Assembly (NCBI GenBank): GCA_963786195.1
Contig: CAWAYH010000005.1
Location: 62,001 to 126,000 of the forward strand
DNA: 64,000 nucleotides
Reading direction: 5' to 3'
DNA from: CAWAYH01 sp963786195
GTDB taxonomy: Bacteria; Acidobacteriota; Vicinamibacteria; Vicinamibacterales; 2-12-FULL-66-21
Both the position numbers and the translations under genes were made by a program. A model generated the notes under the pieces. It was not told the DNA's origin. It saw nothing but the letters and a program-made list of their open reading frames with translations, and did not search any database. Below, one piece after another: positions 61,450 through 64,000 of this stretch (positions within the stretch are counted from its first letter, which is position 1; each line of letters begins with the position of its first letter).

Positions 61450-63352
61450 CTACAAGCCGAACGCCATCAGGCTGGCGTCGCGCCCCGACCCCACGGCGAT
61501 CAGGACGAGCTGACGGCCGCTGCGCGACCGATACGTCATCGGCGTCCCGCCGGTGCGCCGGCCGAGGGGAGCGCTCCAGAGGTACCGTCCTGACGCCGCA
61601 TCGATCGCATTGAACGCCACGTCACCGCCGCCGACGAAGACGAGGCCGCTGGCCGTGACGATCGCCCCCGGCGGCCCTGACGCGCCGAGCCGTTCCGGCA
61701 GCTGCACTCCCTTGAGCGCAGGATGACTGCGCAGGCCGGGAGTGTCACCCAGCGGTATGCGCCAGACGGATCTCGGCGGAGTTGAGGTTGATCGCGGTCA
61801 GGTGACCGTACGGCGGCTTGTTCAGCGGCAGGCCGTTCATGAACTCTGCGTTGGTTTCCCCCTCGCGCACGTAGTCCGCGTCGACTTCTGACGCTCGCGG
61901 ATCGCTCGCGGGGCGATCCGGGCGCGCCAGGCGTGCGATGTGCGGGAGGTTGGACGACTTCACATAGAGGACGCCCGTCGCAGTGTCGAACGCGCCGCCG
62001 CCCCAGTTGGCGCCCCCAATCAGCCCCGGCCGCATCAGCGTGCCCTGGAACGTCGGCGGCGTGTAGAGCCCGCCGAGCCTGAACTTCTTCATCTCCGCCT
62101 GCGCCGCGTCCTTCAGCTCCGGCGTCAGGTCGAACGCATCCTCGAGCGACATGCCTTGCTCGGCGAACGCCGGGGGCTTCGCCGGCGCCGGCTGCGTTTT
62201 CCACGCCTGCTCGCCAGGAACGTCACTCGGCGGCACGGGACGCTCGTCAATCGGCCACACAGGCGTGCCGGACACGCGATCGAAGACGAACACCCAGCCC
62301 ATCTTCGTGAGCTGCACCACGGCGTCCACGCGTTTGCCCGACACCTGAATCGAGACGAGGTTTGGAGGTGAAGGGAGGTCGTAGTCCCAGAGCCCGTGGT
62401 GGACGATCTGGTAGTGCCATTTGCGCCGGCCGGTCGCTGCGTCCAGGCACACGAGCGACTCGGCGAACAGGTTGGCGCCGGGACGTCGGCCGCCATAGAA
62501 ATCATTGCTGGGCGTGCTGACCGGCAGGTAGAGCAGTCCGCGCTGGTCGTCGAGCGTCATCGGGGCCCAGACGTTCGTGTGTCCGGTGAACTTCCACGAG
62601 TCGTTGCCCCACGAGTCGTTGCCGAATTCACCGGGCTGCGGGATCGGACGAAACGTCCAGACCGCTTTGCCGGTGCGCGCGTCGAACGCGCGGACGTCCC
62701 CGGGCGGATCGTTCCGGTACACGAGGCGATCGGCCACGCCGTTCCCCACGATCACGAGGTCCTTGTAGACGACCGGCGGCGAGGTGTTCGTGTAGTGCTT
62801 CTTGTTGATCTCCCAGATCAGCCCGCGGCTCAAGTCGACGCTGCCGCCGTCGCCAAACGTCGACACCGGTTTCCCTGTCTTCGCGTCGAGGCAGATCAGC
62901 CGGTACCGGCTGTTCATGAAGATTCGGAGCGATCCGCCATCGCGCCACGCGGCCACGCCGCGATGCACGAAGCCGGTGCCGTTGGGTGGCTGTCCATCCT
63001 CGTACACCTTCGGGTCGTAGCTCCAGATCTCCGTGCCGTCCTCCGCGTCGAGCGCGACGACGCGGTTGTACGGCGTGCTGAGGTACACCACGTTGTCGAT
63101 CATGAGGGGCGTTGCCTGAAAGGCGCCCGGGCGCGTTCCAAACGCGTCCATCGGCGATTCGTTCGGCTTCCATTCCCAGGCAGCCTTGAGACGCGCGACG
63201 TTGTCCCGGTTGATGTCGGCGAGTGGCGAGTATTTGGCGCCGCCCTGATCTCCGCCGTAGAAGGGCCACTCCTGCATCGGTGCGGGCGGCGTACGGGCGA
63301 CGGCCGCTGCGAGGCAGGATCCCATCAGGAACACGAAAAGCGGGCGCATCAT
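61450..63352 (-). CDS. PQQ-dependent dehydrogenase (quinoprotein), one frameshift
   Basis: About 634 residues when restored. Signal peptide (LFVFLMGSCLAAAVA), then WPFYGGDQGGAKYSPLADIN (typical quinoprotein opening), propeller blades including NRVVALDAEDGTEIWSYDPK, HHGLWDYDLPSPPNLVSIQV and GGLYTPPTFQGTLMRPGLIG GANWGGGAFD. Near 61757 a slip leads to VWRIPLGDTPGLRSHPALKG and GAIVTASGLVFVGGGDVAFN, ending MAFGL at 61450. This is the membrane/periplasmic glucose-dehydrogenase-like group that oxidises sugars or alcohols and passes electrons to quinone. The substrate cannot be told. Confidence 0.9.
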
Positions 63353-63469
63353 GATGAGGAATGATACGCTAAGAAAGTGAATCTCAGATCGCCGATCTGC
63401 GATCTGAATTCTCGTCTTCTATCTGTTAATCGCCTCGGCGTGCCGGCGGATCGTCGTGTCCTGGAGCGC

Positions 63470-63492
63470 GGAGTCGCCTAAAGGCGGACACT
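63470..63492. repeat. TCGCCTAAAGGCGGACACTAC dyad
   Basis: GTCGCCTAAAGGCGGACACTAC (reverse GTAGTGTCCGCC...) sits at the fasciclin gene stop and belongs to the same hairpin-plus-GTAGTGTCC family as 47971-48020. The 138 bp upstream to the PQQ dehydrogenase start carry nothing else clear. Confidence 0.65.
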
Positions 63493-64000
63493 ACTTGGGC
63501 ATCAACACGTGGTCGATCACGTGAATCACGCCGTTCGACTGACGAACGTCCGCGATGGTGATGTCGGCCGATATCGTCTTCTCGTCGCGCACGACGAGCC
63601 TGGTGCCGCTGACAACCGCCCAGAGCTTGCCGCCGCTGACGGTCTTCAACTCGGCCTTGCCGCCGTTCGCCTTGGCCTGATCCCACAGCGCGGCCGAATC
63701 CATCCGGCCCGCCACGACGTGGTAGGTGAGGATGCCCTGCAGCCTGGCCTTGTTCTCCGGCTTCAGGAGCATGTCCACCGTGCCGGCCGGGAGCTGCGCG
63801 AAGGCTTCATTGGTTGGCGCGAACACGGTGAAAGGCCCGGCGCCCTTGAGGATCTGGACGAGGTCCGCCGCCTTGACCGCCGCAACCAGGGTGGTGTGAT
63901 CCTTTGAATTGACGGCGTTGTCGATGATGTCCTTCGACGGGTACATCGCGGCGCCGCCAACCATGACCGTCTTTTCCTGCGCGCCTGCCGCGGTGATTCC
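63491..64000 (-). CDS. Fasciclin-domain (FAS1) exported protein, 5' end outside window
   Basis: The frame is open to the window edge: GITAAGAQEKTVMVGGAAMY precedes the FAS1 domain, and AGAQ looks like the end of a signal peptide, so the true start lies beyond 64000. The domain is complete: KDIIDNAVNSKDHTTLVAAV, GAGPFTVFAPTNEAFAQLPA (H1 motif), ILTYHVVAGRM (YH motif) and NGVIHVIDHVLMPK (H2 motif). FAS1 proteins are secreted adhesion or matrix proteins. One domain only. Confidence 0.92.
   Translation of the reverse strand, partial: GITAAGAQEKTVMVGGAAMYPSKDIIDNAVNSKDHTTLVAAVKAADLVQILKGAGPFTVFAPTNEAFAQLPAGTVDMLLKPENKARLQGILTYHVVAGRMDSAALWDQAKANGGKAELKTVSGGKLWAVVSGTRLVVRDEKTISADITIADVRQSNGVIHVIDHVLMPK

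Overview
The window is high-GC bacterial DNA. Several gene types point to Acidobacteriota, probably a Vicinamibacteria-like soil lineage: PadR regulators paired with very large MacB/FtsX-type permeases of the 'acidobacterial duplicated orphan permease' (ADOP) kind, TonB-dependent receptors with an N-terminal carboxypeptidase-regulatory-like domain, PQQ-type dehydrogenases, Npt1/Npt2-like transporters, and a sigma-factor/Ser-Thr-kinase reading frame. This assignment rests on gene content only; there is no rRNA here.

Layout. 1-10.6 kb: accessory DNA ending at the 3' end of a tRNA-Lys gene, where a tyrosine-recombinase fragment remains. It holds a decayed IS21-family element that split a gene (6-bp target duplication), an IS256-family element nested in a primase-like gene (8-bp target duplication), and unusual proteins (DUF4145-, DUF4236- and DUF5677-like, a PD-(D/E)XK nuclease candidate, a PEP-CTERM protein, a polysaccharide deacetylase). 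10.8-14.5 kb: two tRNA-Arg genes, a PQQ-propeller protein, a methyltransferase. 14.5-18.8 kb: a ferredoxin and divergent ligD and ku (non-homologous end joining), then tRNA-His. 19-26.3 kb: signalling (GGDEF, LytS/LytR pair, sigma-kinase fusion) and a second deacetylase. 26.3-42.1 kb: AsmA, a VOC dioxygenase, then three PadR-controlled ADOP modules (four permeases) with a VTT membrane protein. 42.1-43 kb: a dense block of dispersed repeats. 43-46.3 kb: a large metallopeptidase-like protein and a c-type cytochrome. 46.4-53 kb: a sulfur-assimilation and cysteine-synthesis cluster: Cys-rich leader ORF and terminator, siroheme synthesis (two genes), sulfite reductase, CysM, Mec+-type JAMM peptidase, and a CysO-MoeB-rhodanese fusion. 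53-64 kb: two TonB-dependent receptors, an Npt-like transporter, a histidine kinase, a PQQ dehydrogenase and a fasciclin-domain protein cut by the window edge.

The best candidate for an under-described system is the sulfur cluster. It combines a possible cysteine-sensing leader with a CysO carrier fused to its activating enzyme, so the reactive Gly-Gly tail is internal and would have to be released. A genome-level caution: about fifteen genes carry single-base frameshifts while the family sequence continues cleanly in the next frame. This looks more like indel errors in the assembly than mass gene decay, so I treat most of them as real genes with a disrupted frame.
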